From Chloroflexota bacterium (lineage in GTDB: Bacteria > Chloroflexota > Dormibacteria > CF-121): a stretch of 38,873 nt of DNA. The stretch covers positions 1-38,873 of the forward strand of contig VBDY01000128.1 in assembly GCA_005882775.1 (NCBI GenBank), read 5' to 3'. The notes beneath the pieces are model-generated. The model had not been told where the DNA came from and searched no databases. It saw only the letters and a program-made list of their open reading frames with translations. This document shows, one piece after another, positions 21,547 through 32,936 of this stretch. The translations under genes and the position numbers were made by a program. The number at the start of each line of letters is the position of its first letter. Position 1 is the stretch's first letter.

Positions 21547-22909
21547 TCGCATCCGCGACGGTTGCCACCCGATGCAGGGTCATGCCCTGCAGTGCCTGAC
21601 CCCGGATTTCGCTCCCGGCCGGGACGAAAGCCCGGCTGAAGCCAAGGCGGTGGGCCTCGAGCAGCCGCCGTTCAAGTTGGGCCACGCGCCTCACCTCCCC
21701 GCTCAGACCAAGCTCACCGAGGGCGACGACGTCACGCCCGGCGGGCTGGTTGTTTGCGTTCGAAGCAATCGCCAGAGCTGTGGCCAGGTCGGCGGCGGGC
21801 TCGGTCAGCTTGACGCCGCCAGCCACGTTGACGAAGATGTCCCGGCCGCCCAGCGAGACGCCGGCCCGCTTCTCGAGCACGGCCGCGAGCATATGCAAGC
21901 GATTGAGGTCGATGCCGGTGACCGACCGGCGAGGTGTCCCGTAGGCCGCATCCGTGACCAGGCTCTGCAGCTCGACCAGGAGCGGCCGGGTCCCCTCGAG
22001 GGCGACGTGCACCACGTTGCCAACCTCCTGGAGGGACCGGTCCTCCAGGAAAGCTCGGCTCGGGTCGAGGACCTCGCGCATTCCGCTGTCGAGCATCTCG
22101 AAGATACCGAGCTCATCCGTGGATCCGAATCGATTTTTCTGGCTGCGCAGGATACGAAAGCTCTGGTGTCTCTCGCCTTCGAGGTAAAGCACTGTGTCCA
22201 CGATGTGCTCCAGGACGCGCGGTCCGGCGATCGCGCCTTCTTTGTTGACATGACCTACCAGGAAGACAGGTACCTGAGTGCTCTTTGCCAGCAACATCAA
22301 CCTGCCCGCGCACTCCCGCACCTGGCTGACACTGCCCGGCGCCGAGCTCACGCTCTCCATGAAGACGGTCTGGATCGAATCGATGACCGCGAGCGTCGGG
22401 CGGATTTGGGTCACCTGCTCGACAATGGCATCCAGGTCGTTCTCGGCAAGTACCAGCAGGCGATCGCCGCCAATGCCCAGGCGGTCTGCCCGCAATTTCA
22501 ACTGCTGGACCGATTCCTCACCCGATACGTAGAGAACAGGCCCGAATGTCTGCGCGACATCGTGACTGAGCTGCAGCAGCAGGGTGGATTTGCCTATGCC
22601 CGGGTCGCCGCCGACCAGGACCAGCGAGCCTGGTACGATGCCGCCGCCCAGCACCTGGTTCAGCTCCCGGATGCCCAGGCGCAGACGGTTGGCCTGAGCG
22701 AACTGAACCTCCTTGAGCGCCAGGGCCCGGGCGCCGGAGCTGACGGACCGGGCCGTGGACTTGCCCGTATGGGCGGGCTGCGTCCGGACCTGCTCCTCGA
22801 CGTAGGTGTTCCAGTTGCCGCATTCGGAGCAGCGGCCAAGCCACCTCGACGACTGGTTGCCGCATTGCTGGCAGGCAAACACCGTTCGGGACGTGGTCTT
22901 CGAAGACAT
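21470..22909 (-). CDS. radA: DNA repair protein RadA
   Basis: RecA-like helicase that assists branch migration in recombinational repair. All parts are present in 479 residues. The N-terminal zinc finger has Cys13, Cys16, Cys27 and Cys30 (FACQQCG, GRCSECGNW). Walker A is GGDPGIGKST, followed by VSGEES, VIDSIQT and the RadA-specific LRSQKNRFGST. The C-terminal Lon-like domain contains FVNVAGGVKLTEPAADLA and ALGELGLSGEVR. The C-terminus after EIRGQALQGMTL is somewhat extended. The secreted phosphatase-like gene ends 47 bp upstream. In B. subtilis the upstream neighbour is clpC, which here lies about 13 kb away on the same strand. Confidence 0.97.
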   Translation of the reverse strand: MSSKTTSRTVFACQQCGNQSSRWLGRCSECGNWNTYVEEQVRTQPAHTGKSTARSVSSGARALALKEVQFAQANRLRLGIRELNQVLGGGIVPGSLVLVGGDPGIGKSTLLLQLSHDVAQTFGPVLYVSGEESVQQLKLRADRLGIGGDRLLVLAENDLDAIVEQVTQIRPTLAVIDSIQTVFMESVSSAPGSVSQVRECAGRLMLLAKSTQVPVFLVGHVNKEGAIAGPRVLEHIVDTVLYLEGERHQSFRILRSQKNRFGSTDELGIFEMLDSGMREVLDPSRAFLEDRSLQEVGNVVHVALEGTRPLLVELQSLVTDAAYGTPRRSVTGIDLNRLHMLAAVLEKRAGVSLGGRDIFVNVAGGVKLTEPAADLATALAIASNANNQPAGRDVVALGELGLSGEVRRVAQLERRLLEAHRLGFSRAFVPAGSEIRGQALQGMTLHRVATVADAIRTLESSRLHILASASDLPAAVRRG

Positions 22910-22956
22910 CGGCCGGATTGTGGGGGCAGGGCACGACAGCTGTCTGTCGCGGGGGT

Positions 22957-25071
22957 TCAGGGTCCGGCGATCTGATCAGAGACTGACGAAACGAGGTCAA
23001 GGGATTGCCTGACAAGGTCCTGGGCTTGCGCCTGGCTGATGGGGGCGCCCTTGAACGACCCGTTTGCAAGCATGGTGGCCATCTGCTGGGCCAGGGCGTC
23101 GCGACGGCTGGTGACGCCTTGCAGAAAAGCCTCGGTCTGTTGATAAGCGGCGTCGCCCTGGGCATCACCACTGGCGAGGCCCTGGGTCGATAGCGTCAGG
23201 CTCGCCAGGGCAAGATCGCCCAGCGGCGCGTTGATCTGCTTGTAGGCCTGGGCGAGGGGAAGCGCGGCAGGAGTCTTGAGGGCAGGCGGCGTGGCCCAGT
23301 CCTCGAGCGTCTCGAAGAGAACACGGCCCTGACTCATGTAGTCGTCCTGCAAGCCAATGAGTGCGAGCATGCTCGGGCGGAGGTCGGCCTGGTCCGAGAA
23401 GAGGCCGTCCGAGACGCCCTGTGGCTTCACACCTGGGCCCACCAGGGCTGCCCAGGTGGTCGTGACATCGGGAGAAATCGTCCCCCGGTTCCAGGCCAAT
23501 GTGGGATTGACCGCCACGCAGGCGGACTGGCAGCTGGCCGGCCCCACGCTCAGGGAGTAGTCAGGCATGGCGAACAGGACGGCTGACGGTGTCCGGGCAG
23601 GATCACCGGTCGTCATGTGCAGCAGCTTCATCGCAACCGGGTCGGCCATGAGCGCGATCAGCGGTGCAGTGTCCTGCGTGTACGGACTCTGGACGGAGAT
23701 AGCGCCTGCTCCGCGCTCGAGTGACCTGGTGGCGCTGGAATCACGTGCCGGGTTGCCGGTGACATAGATGGCTGGGGCTGCATCCGGCAAAGCCGCGAAG
23801 CTGGTGTTGACGCCCTGCCTGGCAAGCAAGCCGTTGAGGTTCGCGCTGGTGGCCCCGACTTTCTGATAGACGCAGGGCGTCGCCACACCGTCGCATCCAT
23901 CAGGGCCGGCTGCACTACCTGCGAAGTGCGCGCCCTCATCCCCCGAAAACACGAACAGGGTGTTCGTCCGGTCAATGCCGTCCGCCTGAAGTCGGGCGAA
24001 GAAGCTGACGAAGGCAGCGTCCGTGGCTTTCAGCGCGGCGACATAAGCTGCCTGGCCCGGACCGTACGGTTGCCCGCCGGCGTGATCGTCGTGGATAGCA
24101 GCGATAGACGCGTAGGTCACCGGCACGCCGTGCTCCTGCATGGCGGCGACGTACGACAGGGAGATGGGCGCCGACATCCGGTCGCGTCCCGGGAACCCGG
24201 GTCTGCCGGCCGCATCCGTCACCGGGTCGCCGTAAATATCCTTGATCGCGCCTCGGGGACTGAGCACGGCCGCCAGGTAGCGGTTGCCGAACAGGGCCGA
24301 GTAGCCGGAATAGCCGCCCGGCTCATCGGGAAGGAGGTCCGGACGGCCGTGGTTGGCGGCGGCGCAGAGCACTTGACCCGCCGCACAGTGGATGGCAATC
24401 CCGAGGAAGTCGGCGGACGCCTGGCTCGGGCTGGCGCTGGCTTCCAGTGCTTCGGTAGAGCCGGCGCCGAATACGACTGGCACGTCGCTGGCGACGTTCT
24501 CGAGGACCGTGTTGGGAGTGGCAACCATGCCCACGTTGCAGCCGGCCCGGGTGAACGGCACCCAGGGTGCCGGGGCGTTGTGCCCATCCGCGGTCAACAG
24601 GTTGTAACGCGTGTCCGAAGGCGCGGCGGTCGATGGATCGAACACGGGCGCCGTCCAGTAAGCCAGCGAGCTGGCCGGATTGCTGGTTCCGTCCGGATTG
24701 ACGTAGCGGTAGGCGTCACCGACGGGCATCCCGTTGCGGTCACCATAGACACCGGTGAGCGCGGTCAAAGTATCCGATGATGCGTGCGACGTCAGGGCGG
24801 CGTGATGGTTGCTCAGCAGCGTTCCGTTCGCCTCCATGAAGTTGAGCAGGTGTGGCAGCTGCTCCAGGTCCGACGGAACACCCGGATCGTCCCGGGTGAA
24901 GTGGACGTTGTCCAGGATGATGACAATCACGTGACTGATCTGGCCATGGGCCGAGTGCAGGCTGCACCCGTCAGCGCCAGGAAGCGCCTCCTGCGAGGCT
25001 GAGGCACCCAGGCTGCCGAATAGCAGTGCGCCCGCGACCGAATACAGGGTGAATCGCTTGCCTGCCCCCAT
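22957..25071 (-). CDS. Secreted alkaline phosphatase-superfamily protein
   Basis: A 704-residue exported protein. The N-terminus (MGAGKRFTLYSVAGALLFGS) is a signal peptide with a likely cleavage after ASA. Metal-site motifs of the alkaline phosphatase/phosphodiesterase superfamily are visible: VIVIILDNVHFTRDD (first Asp), a SHASSDTLTALTG stretch that may carry the nucleophile, AAIHDDHAGG, and LFVFSGDEGAHFAG with the late Asp/His pair. The last 120 residues form an Ala/Gln-rich helical tail (AQQMATMLANGSFKG). The ATG at 25071 has GGGAGG upstream. The longer frame to 25182 overlaps the divergent promoter region. The substrate is unknown. It lies between the radA core cluster and the accessory block. 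Confidence 0.8.
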   Translation of the reverse strand: MGAGKRFTLYSVAGALLFGSLGASASQEALPGADGCSLHSAHGQISHVIVIILDNVHFTRDDPGVPSDLEQLPHLLNFMEANGTLLSNHHAALTSHASSDTLTALTGVYGDRNGMPVGDAYRYVNPDGTSNPASSLAYWTAPVFDPSTAAPSDTRYNLLTADGHNAPAPWVPFTRAGCNVGMVATPNTVLENVASDVPVVFGAGSTEALEASASPSQASADFLGIAIHCAAGQVLCAAANHGRPDLLPDEPGGYSGYSALFGNRYLAAVLSPRGAIKDIYGDPVTDAAGRPGFPGRDRMSAPISLSYVAAMQEHGVPVTYASIAAIHDDHAGGQPYGPGQAAYVAALKATDAAFVSFFARLQADGIDRTNTLFVFSGDEGAHFAGSAAGPDGCDGVATPCVYQKVGATSANLNGLLARQGVNTSFAALPDAAPAIYVTGNPARDSSATRSLERGAGAISVQSPYTQDTAPLIALMADPVAMKLLHMTTGDPARTPSAVLFAMPDYSLSVGPASCQSACVAVNPTLAWNRGTISPDVTTTWAALVGPGVKPQGVSDGLFSDQADLRPSMLALIGLQDDYMSQGRVLFETLEDWATPPALKTPAALPLAQAYKQINAPLGDLALASLTLSTQGLASGDAQGDAAYQQTEAFLQGVTSRRDALAQQMATMLANGSFKGAPISQAQAQDLVRQSLDLVSSVSDQIAGP

Positions 25072-25157
25072 GGAAGCCTCCCCCGCAGTCTGCGCCCTGG
25101 TTGCAATGCCGGCGTGAAGCAGCCATGAATCTTCCGCTAAGCTCCAGTTAAGACGGC

Positions 25158-25163
25158 TACACT
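25158..25163 (+). promoter_or_regulatory. Candidate -10 for a leaderless coxL-like transcript
   Basis: TACACT ends 8 nt before the GTG at 25172, and no Shine-Dalgarno sequence lies between them. This spacing fits transcription starting at or next to the start codon. The -35 is unclear. Confidence 0.35.
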
Positions 25164-25171
25164 GAAACGCC

Positions 25172-27457
<2,286 letters not shown>

Positions 27458-28291
27458 ATGCGATTCGGGATCGACATCTCGCAGCACCAGCTCGAGTGGA
27501 AACAGATCGTCGAGCGCTTTCAATTCGCAGAGGAGGCGGGCTTCGAGGGCGGCTGGGTCTTTGACCATTTCAAGCCGCTCTATGACGACCCGAAGGGACC
27601 GTGCCTCGAGGGATGGACGCTGCTCGCCGGCCTGGCAGCGCTGACCCGGACCATCCGGCTCGGCACCCTGGTAACGGGTATCACCTATCGCCACCCGTCT
27701 GTGCTGGCAACCGAAGCCGTCACCGTGGACCAGATCTCGAACGGGCGGCTGGAGCTCGGACTGGGCGCCGCCTGGAACCAGCCCGAGCATGAGGAGCTTG
27801 GAATCCAGTTTCCGCCGATCAGGGAGCGAGCGGAGCGGCTCGAGGAAGGCATCGAGGTGATGCGCCTGCTGATGACGCGAGACCGGGCGACATTCAAGGG
27901 CCGCCACTATCAGCTCGACGACGCCACCTACCGGCCACGACCGGTCCAGAAACCTCACCCGCCGATCTGGATCGGCGCGGAGGGCGAGCAGCTGATGCTG
28001 CCGATCGTCGGCAGGCAAGCGGACGCCTGGCACGCCTATGGCTCACCCACAAGTCTGGCACGCAAATCGAAGCTGATCGACGAGCATGCACAGCGAGCTG
28101 GCCGCGATCCCAAGGCGATCCTCCGATCCAGTTCGCTTTCCCTGTCACGGTCGTGGGACGAAGTCCGCAAGCACGCCGAGCGGTTGGCGGGCGCCGGCCT
28201 CGGCTACCTGGTGGTGAGCTGGCCATCGGAGGGCAGGCGGCACCTGGAGCACTTCGTGACGAAGCTCATGCCCGACCTCCGCGCCCTGTAG
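27458..28291 (+). CDS. LLM-class flavin/F420-dependent oxidoreductase
   Basis: A 277-residue luciferase-like TIM barrel. Visible features are ISQHQLEWKQIVERFQFAEE at the N-terminus, GGWVFDHF, LGTLVTGITYRHP (the cis-peptide region of the family), QISNGRLELGLGAAWNQPEH and a PHPPIWIGAEGE strand. This matches the F420-associated LLM subgroup of actinobacteria and Chloroflexota. The ATG directly follows the stop of the molybdopterin enzyme, so the two are almost certainly cotranscribed and perhaps sequential in a pathway. The stop is one base away from the stop of the convergent sigma factor gene. F420 versus FMN use cannot be settled from sequence. Confidence 0.87.
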   Translation: MRFGIDISQHQLEWKQIVERFQFAEEAGFEGGWVFDHFKPLYDDPKGPCLEGWTLLAGLAALTRTIRLGTLVTGITYRHPSVLATEAVTVDQISNGRLELGLGAAWNQPEHEELGIQFPPIRERAERLEEGIEVMRLLMTRDRATFKGRHYQLDDATYRPRPVQKPHPPIWIGAEGEQLMLPIVGRQADAWHAYGSPTSLARKSKLIDEHAQRAGRDPKAILRSSSLSLSRSWDEVRKHAERLAGAGLGYLVVSWPSEGRRHLEHFVTKLMPDLRAL

Positions 28292-28292
28292 C

Positions 28293-28907
28293 TCAGGGTT
28301 CCTCAGACTCCAAAGGGGGCAGCTCCCGTCGTAATCGCTGGACAGCGCGATACACGAGGAGCTTGACCGCCGCCGAGCTCTTTCCCATCACCTGGCCGAT
28401 CTCTTCGAGCGTCCTGTCCTCTGAGAACTTCAGGGCCATGGCGGTCCGCTGCTGGCGGGGAAGCCGCCCGATCGCCTGCCAGACGCGACGGATGCGCTCG
28501 CGCCGGATCACCTCGTCGAGAACGTTTGAGTCGCACGCCGGAAGGTCCATCGCCTGCTCGAGATCGAGCTCACCGCGGCCGGCACGGTAGTGGTCAGCCA
28601 CGGCCCGATTGGCGATCTGGTACAGCCAGGCCGAAAACGGCCGGCCCATGTTCCGATACTGGTGGATATGCCTGAGCGCCTTGAAGAAGACGTCCTCCGT
28701 TATGTCCTCCGCCAGGGCCCGCTCATGGACGCGGGAGTAGACATAGCGGTAGATCAATCCGCAATAGCGGTCGTACAGGTCGCCGAAGGCAGCCGGGTCG
28801 CGCTTGGCCCGCTCTACGGGGCCCTCGTCGACCGGTTCGCGAGAAGACCGTGACCCGGCGAGCAGCAAGTCCGTTGAACGGTCGTACGAGCCGGCGCGCG
28901 CTTTCAT
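28293..28907 (-). CDS. ECF-type RNA polymerase sigma factor
   Basis: A 204-residue sigma-70 family factor with regions 2 and 4 only. Region 2 spans FGDLYDRYCGLIYRYVYSRV to about FSAWLYQIANRAVADHYR, including the DITEDVFFKAL stretch. Region 4 contains IGRLPRQQRTAMALKF and the helix-turn-helix TLEEIGQVMGKSSAAVKLLV. About 35 residues precede region 2. No anti-sigma factor or membrane partner gene is adjacent, so its control is unknown. It converges with the LLM gene with one base between the stops. The fdhD stop is 55 bp upstream of its ATG start. Its target promoters are not identifiable here. Confidence 0.9.
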   Translation of the reverse strand: MKARAGSYDRSTDLLLAGSRSSREPVDEGPVERAKRDPAAFGDLYDRYCGLIYRYVYSRVHERALAEDITEDVFFKALRHIHQYRNMGRPFSAWLYQIANRAVADHYRAGRGELDLEQAMDLPACDSNVLDEVIRRERIRRVWQAIGRLPRQQRTAMALKFSEDRTLEEIGQVMGKSSAAVKLLVYRAVQRLRRELPPLESEEP

Positions 28908-28962
28908 TGAGCCGCAGGCTACCGCCGCTCGCGCGCCGGGTCATCACGGAAATACCTGAGAT

Positions 28963-29796
28963 TTAGTCCGGCTGGCCCTGAGGACGAAGGCGCTGTGGCC
29001 CCGCGTACACGTTCAGACTGCGCCCGCGGAGGAAGCCGATGAGCGTCAGGTTGGACGCCTGGGCAAGCTCGCGAGCCAGGCTCGAGGGGGCCGAGACGGC
29101 GACAATCACCGGGATCCGGGCCTGCAGTGCCTTCTGGACGATCTCGAAGGAGGTCCTGCCGCTGACCATCAAGATGTTCCGAGCCAGGGGAACGAGGCCG
29201 CGGCCCAGAGCATGGCCGACCACCTTGTCGACCGCGTTGTGCCGACCGACATCTTCCCGTACCACCACGGGATCACCCTCCACGGTGAAGAGGCCGGCCG
29301 CGTGCAGGCCGCCGGTCCGGGCGAAGACGTCCTGAGCCGAGCGGAGGCTCGCGTCCAGGCCGAATATCACCTCTTGATCCACCCTCATGCCATCGTCCGC
29401 CAGGGGCGCGGCCTGCCGGTGGACGGCCTCGATGCTGCTGACGCCACAGAGCCCGCAGCTGGAGGCGGCGAAGAAGTTGCGCTGCCAGCGGCTGTCCCGA
29501 CCCGGTGCGCCCGGCGCGAGAGTCACATCCACGATGTTCTCCAGCTGCGGGTGCTCGCCGTTGGGAATAACCCGGAACCCGGTCATGTCTGCGGTAGCGC
29601 GGATGATTCCTTCGCCGAACAGGAACCCGCTGACCAGATCGGCATCGTGGCCGGGGGTACGCATGATCACCGTGAGCGGCTCACCGTTCAGCCGGACTTC
29701 GAGAGGCTCCTCAGCGGCCAGCTCGTCGGCGCGCATACCGATCTCCTCGGCCACGTGGACCACCCGGGCACGCTGGGATGCGCGATCGGCGCCCAT
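28963..29796 (-). CDS. fdhD: Formate dehydrogenase accessory sulfurtransferase FdhD
   Basis: FdhD transfers sulfur from IscS to the molybdenum cofactor before insertion into formate dehydrogenase. The 277-residue protein has PLEVRLNGEPLTVIMRTPGH near residue 31, DLVSGFLFGEGII, the sulfur-carrying SSCGLCG with Cys114 and Cys117, LHAAGLF, VVREDVGRHNAVDKVVG and MVSGRTSFEIVQKAL. All are family hallmarks. The ATG lies 9 bp after the stop of the solute-binding lipoprotein gene. No formate dehydrogenase structural gene lies in the window. A link with the nearby molybdopterin hydroxylase is possible, but FdhD is not the usual sulfurase for that family. Confidence 0.95.
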   Translation of the reverse strand: MGADRASQRARVVHVAEEIGMRADELAAEEPLEVRLNGEPLTVIMRTPGHDADLVSGFLFGEGIIRATADMTGFRVIPNGEHPQLENIVDVTLAPGAPGRDSRWQRNFFAASSCGLCGVSSIEAVHRQAAPLADDGMRVDQEVIFGLDASLRSAQDVFARTGGLHAAGLFTVEGDPVVVREDVGRHNAVDKVVGHALGRGLVPLARNILMVSGRTSFEIVQKALQARIPVIVAVSAPSSLARELAQASNLTLIGFLRGRSLNVYAGPQRLRPQGQPD

Positions 29797-29805
29797 AGAT
29801 CGATC

Positions 29806-31341
29806 CTAACCTACGTCTTCCCAGCGATAGGCGATGACGCCCCTGGCAAACAAGACCCCGACCCCGGCGCGCACCAGGTAGGGCTCGACGCCGGTGTAGA
29901 GCGGGATCAGCCGGGTGTCATCCAGGGCGATCTGCTCGGCCTGCTGGTAGGCGGCCAGCGCCTGGTCGAATGAGGTGGCCCTGCGACCAAGGTCCAGGGC
30001 ACCATCCACCCGGGAGTCGCTGAGCCGCAGGTTGTTGAACTGGCTGCCGGAGCGGAGGAGGTTCTCCAGGACGTCGGCCGGATAGGGAACATCGGCGCTC
30101 CAGGTGTCGATGAATAGCGGTAGCCGGTCGAGGGAAGCCTGCGTGAAGAAATCGCCCAGAGGATGAAGGACGACCGTCCGGCCGGTCGCGTCGCCGAGCT
30201 GGGCCTGCATCTCCCGAGCGACCCGGCCCACCGTGCTGTTGGTCGACATATAGAGGTCGATGCGCGATGGAAAACCGGCCTGGTCGAGGGCGAACTTTGC
30301 GGATGGAGGATTGTAGGCGGGGAACTTGCGGTCGACGTGACCGGGGATGGCGGCCGGGAGCAGGTCATTTGCGGCCGAGGCCAGCAGCGAGCCAAACTGG
30401 GCCAGGTCGGTGAGGCGACCGCGGTCGATTGCCTGCGCCAGGGCCATTCGAACCACCCGCCCGTAGGAGCTTCCCGCAAGGGTGTTGAACCCCAGCCAGG
30501 TGGTGCGTGCAAGCGCCACTCGATGGAGCTCAGCGGCGTGCCCTGGGTCGCGCTCGAAAGCGAGCAGCTGGGGGCCGGTAAAGCCGTGGGCGATGTCCGC
30601 CTCCCCCTTGACGAATCGGTCAAGCCGCCTGGCGCTGTCGGGAACGATGGTGATCGTTACGGACCGTACCCGGGGAGTCCCGCCCCAGTAGGTGGGGTTG
30701 GCTGCCAGGCGCAGCTGCACCCCACGTTGCCACTGGTCGAGACGGTACGGCCCGCTACCGCCGGTCGGCTCAGCAGGCTTGCCCGGGTCAGACAGCCAGA
30801 AGGGGGGCATGGAGAGGAGTGTCAGGAGCTCGCTATCAGGAGCCGGGAGATGAATGCGGAGAGTCCGCTTGTCGAGAGCCGTGACCCCGACAAGCTGGTC
30901 GCCGGGGTAGCGCGCACCCAGAGCGGCCATAAAGCCGGTCAAAGGGCTGGCGGTCGCTGGGGCCAGCACCCGGGTCCAGTCCGCGACAGCATCCTGCGCC
31001 TGGACCTCGGCACCGGACTGGTAATGCGCGGAGCGGAGATGAAAGGTATAGGTGCGACCGCTGTCACTCAAATCCCAGCGCTCGGCGAGGCCGGGTATAG
31101 GGCGCGACCCGGCGTCGAGCCGAGTCAGGCCTTCGAAGATTTCACTGCCAATCGCGAGCGAGGTCGGATCGTCGACGAGCGCCGGATCGAGCGTCTGGGC
31201 GTCCTCAGCCTCCAGGATGGCAAGGCTGGTGACCGGCCCAGGACGCGGCGTCCCCCTGGATGTCGAGGTCGATGGACCATTGCAGGACACCGCCGTCAGC
31301 ACGAGCACCAGCGCGACCCCTCGCCGGGCGCGCCAAGGCAT
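29806..31341 (-). CDS. ABC transporter solute-binding lipoprotein, family 5
   Basis: A 511-residue extracellular binding protein of the peptide/nickel (family 5) class. The N-terminus RRGVALVLVLTAVSCN is a signal peptide ending in a lipobox-like AVSC, so it is probably lipid-anchored. DAQTLDPALVDDPTSLAIGS, EIFEGLTRLD, GLAERWDLSDSGRTYTFHLR and GSGPYRLDQWQRG are typical family signatures. No permease or ATPase genes are adjacent, so it is an orphan binding component in this window. The ATG at 31341 appears to have a leaderless promoter shared back-to-back with the SpoIID gene (see 31347). It is probably cotranscribed with fdhD. Confidence 0.88.
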   Translation of the reverse strand: MPWRARRGVALVLVLTAVSCNGPSTSTSRGTPRPGPVTSLAILEAEDAQTLDPALVDDPTSLAIGSEIFEGLTRLDAGSRPIPGLAERWDLSDSGRTYTFHLRSAHYQSGAEVQAQDAVADWTRVLAPATASPLTGFMAALGARYPGDQLVGVTALDKRTLRIHLPAPDSELLTLLSMPPFWLSDPGKPAEPTGGSGPYRLDQWQRGVQLRLAANPTYWGGTPRVRSVTITIVPDSARRLDRFVKGEADIAHGFTGPQLLAFERDPGHAAELHRVALARTTWLGFNTLAGSSYGRVVRMALAQAIDRGRLTDLAQFGSLLASAANDLLPAAIPGHVDRKFPAYNPPSAKFALDQAGFPSRIDLYMSTNSTVGRVAREMQAQLGDATGRTVVLHPLGDFFTQASLDRLPLFIDTWSADVPYPADVLENLLRSGSQFNNLRLSDSRVDGALDLGRRATSFDQALAAYQQAEQIALDDTRLIPLYTGVEPYLVRAGVGVLFARGVIAYRWEDVG

Positions 31342-31346
31342 TTTCG

Positions 31347-31353
31347 GATACTA
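31347..31353. promoter_or_regulatory. Overlapping divergent -10 elements of two leaderless genes
   Basis: Only 17 bp separate the ATG at 31341 (minus) from the GTG at 31359 (plus). On the plus strand GATACT (31347-31352) ends 6 nt before GTG. On the minus strand TAGTAT (31353-31348) ends 6 nt before ATG. Neither start has a Shine-Dalgarno sequence. The spacing is that expected for leaderless transcripts, with the two -10 boxes overlapping so that initiation may be mutually exclusive. -35 regions would lie within the opposite gene. Confidence 0.5.
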
Positions 31354-31358
31354 GCAAG

Positions 31359-32936
31359 GTGTTTTTTCGGCGAGTCGTGATGCTGGCGGCCCTCGGGCTC
31401 AGCCTCAGCAGCACCCTGATCAACCCATCGGCGGGACGTGCCGCCGGAGGAGCCACCGTGCTCTCGGTTACCGTCCTCCCCAACCCGCCCTCCATGGGCG
31501 GGGTCGTCCGGCTCAAGCTGCAGTTGCGCAACGACTCGTCAGCACCCTGGTCGGCGAATGACCTGGTCCGACTGACCTGGAAGGGCGCGAACGGATCGGC
31601 CATCGAGGACACCCGCCGGCTGGGAAAGGACATGACGGTGGGCTCGAGCATCACGCTGACGCTGACCACCCTGGCCCCGGCGGCGGCGGGAGACTTCACC
31701 CTGGTGACCGAGCTCGACACCGGCGGCAAGCGCATGCCGATCGGTGATCCGAACCAGTTCCACCTCGGGGGCTTTCTCTTCAGCGGACGCGGCAACGGGC
31801 ACGGCCTGGGCATGAGCCAGTGGGGCGCCCGAGGACGGGCGGCCGCCGGACAGGGTTACCGGACGATGCTTTCCGACTACTACCGGGGGACCCGGATCGA
31901 GACGCGCGACACATCGGGTCTGGTGCGGGTCGCGCTCACGCATGGAGCAGTGGACCTCTCACGGGCCTGGCCGCGGTTGTTCGGTCCTCTCCCCATGGTC
32001 GCGGGCCCGGTCACGGTGGAGGGCGCCCCTCTCAAGGTCACCGCCGAGGAGGTCCTCGCCTTCGGCACGAATACGAGCGGGCAACCGGTGGCTTTCATCG
32101 CCTCGCCGGGCGGGAGCCCGAAGGGTGCCAGGGTTGTTATCTCGGGCACGCTCACCGTTCACCCTGATGGCGCGGCCGGCATCCGGACCAACCTGCTTGA
32201 AACTATGGGCGCCGATTTTCGGAGCGGGGCCGAGCAACGGCGTTATGGAGGCGTGCTCCAGATCGTCCCCAGGGGCGCGGCCACGGTGCTGCCCGTAAAC
32301 GTGCTGCCGATCGAGGACTACCTGAAGGGTGTGGTGCCGGCCGAGATGCCTGCCTACTGGGGCGTGGAGGCGCTGAAAGCGCAAGCCGTGGCGGCCCGAA
32401 CCTACGCGCTCCGCAAAATCCTTTTGGGGGGCTCGGGCGACTTCGACCTGGAGGGCAACGAGTTCGACCAGGCCTACGGCGGACTCACCGAGTCGCGGCC
32501 AACGACCGATGACGCGGTCAGCGCAACGAAGGGCCAGGTGCTCACGTCCGGCGGCCACCTGATCGATGCCCTGTACACCTCGTCCGACGGAGGGCACAGC
32601 GAAAACAGTGAGTACGGCTTCATCCACTGGAACCACGGGCTGCGGCCAGCCGCGAGCCTCCCCTATCTGCGCGGGATTGTCGACCCCCTTGACCAGGCGC
32701 CGGGCTGGCAGGTCGGCCCGCTCTCGCCGGCTGACGCCGCCACCATCCTGCGCGACAACGGGGACGACCTGGGGGATCGGCTGAACGGCATCGACATCCT
32801 GCAAACCGGCCCGTCCGGGCGCGTCCTCGGCGTCCGGCTCCGCGGTAGCAGCGCGAGCGAAGAGGTCAGCGGACCGTACCTTCGTTTTCTGTTCAGCTTG
32901 CCGGACACCCTGGTTACGATCGCCGGCGGCCCTTAA
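31359..32936 (+). CDS. Secreted SpoIID/LytB-domain protein
   Basis: A 525-residue exported protein. The N-terminus (MFFRRVVMLAALGLSLSS) is a signal peptide. Residues about 35-140 form a beta-rich domain (VTVLPNPPSMGGVVRLKLQL) resembling CARDB-like folds. A GRGNGHGLGMSQWGARGRA motif precedes the SpoIID core. The SpoIID/LytB domain has VLPIEDYLKGVVPAEMPAYW, containing the Glu that in SpoIID is catalytic for peptidoglycan denudation, then KAQAVAARTYAL and YTSSDGGHSENSEY. The start GTG 31359 is chosen from the leader peptide and the adjoining -10. The frame open from 31260 overlaps the divergent gene. A role in cell wall remodelling is likely. Confidence 0.85.
   Translation: MFFRRVVMLAALGLSLSSTLINPSAGRAAGGATVLSVTVLPNPPSMGGVVRLKLQLRNDSSAPWSANDLVRLTWKGANGSAIEDTRRLGKDMTVGSSITLTLTTLAPAAAGDFTLVTELDTGGKRMPIGDPNQFHLGGFLFSGRGNGHGLGMSQWGARGRAAAGQGYRTMLSDYYRGTRIETRDTSGLVRVALTHGAVDLSRAWPRLFGPLPMVAGPVTVEGAPLKVTAEEVLAFGTNTSGQPVAFIASPGGSPKGARVVISGTLTVHPDGAAGIRTNLLETMGADFRSGAEQRRYGGVLQIVPRGAATVLPVNVLPIEDYLKGVVPAEMPAYWGVEALKAQAVAARTYALRKILLGGSGDFDLEGNEFDQAYGGLTESRPTTDDAVSATKGQVLTSGGHLIDALYTSSDGGHSENSEYGFIHWNHGLRPAASLPYLRGIVDPLDQAPGWQVGPLSPADAATILRDNGDDLGDRLNGIDILQTGPSGRVLGVRLRGSSASEEVSGPYLRFLFSLPDTLVTIAGGP

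Noticed and set aside
21518-22975. Long plus-strand frame (485 codons) antisense to radA
   Set aside because: Explained by high GC and radA codon bias. No recognisable domains.
30163-31380. Plus-strand frame (405 codons) antisense to the solute-binding lipoprotein
   Set aside because: No motifs, and it overlaps the strongly supported lipoprotein gene along most of its length.
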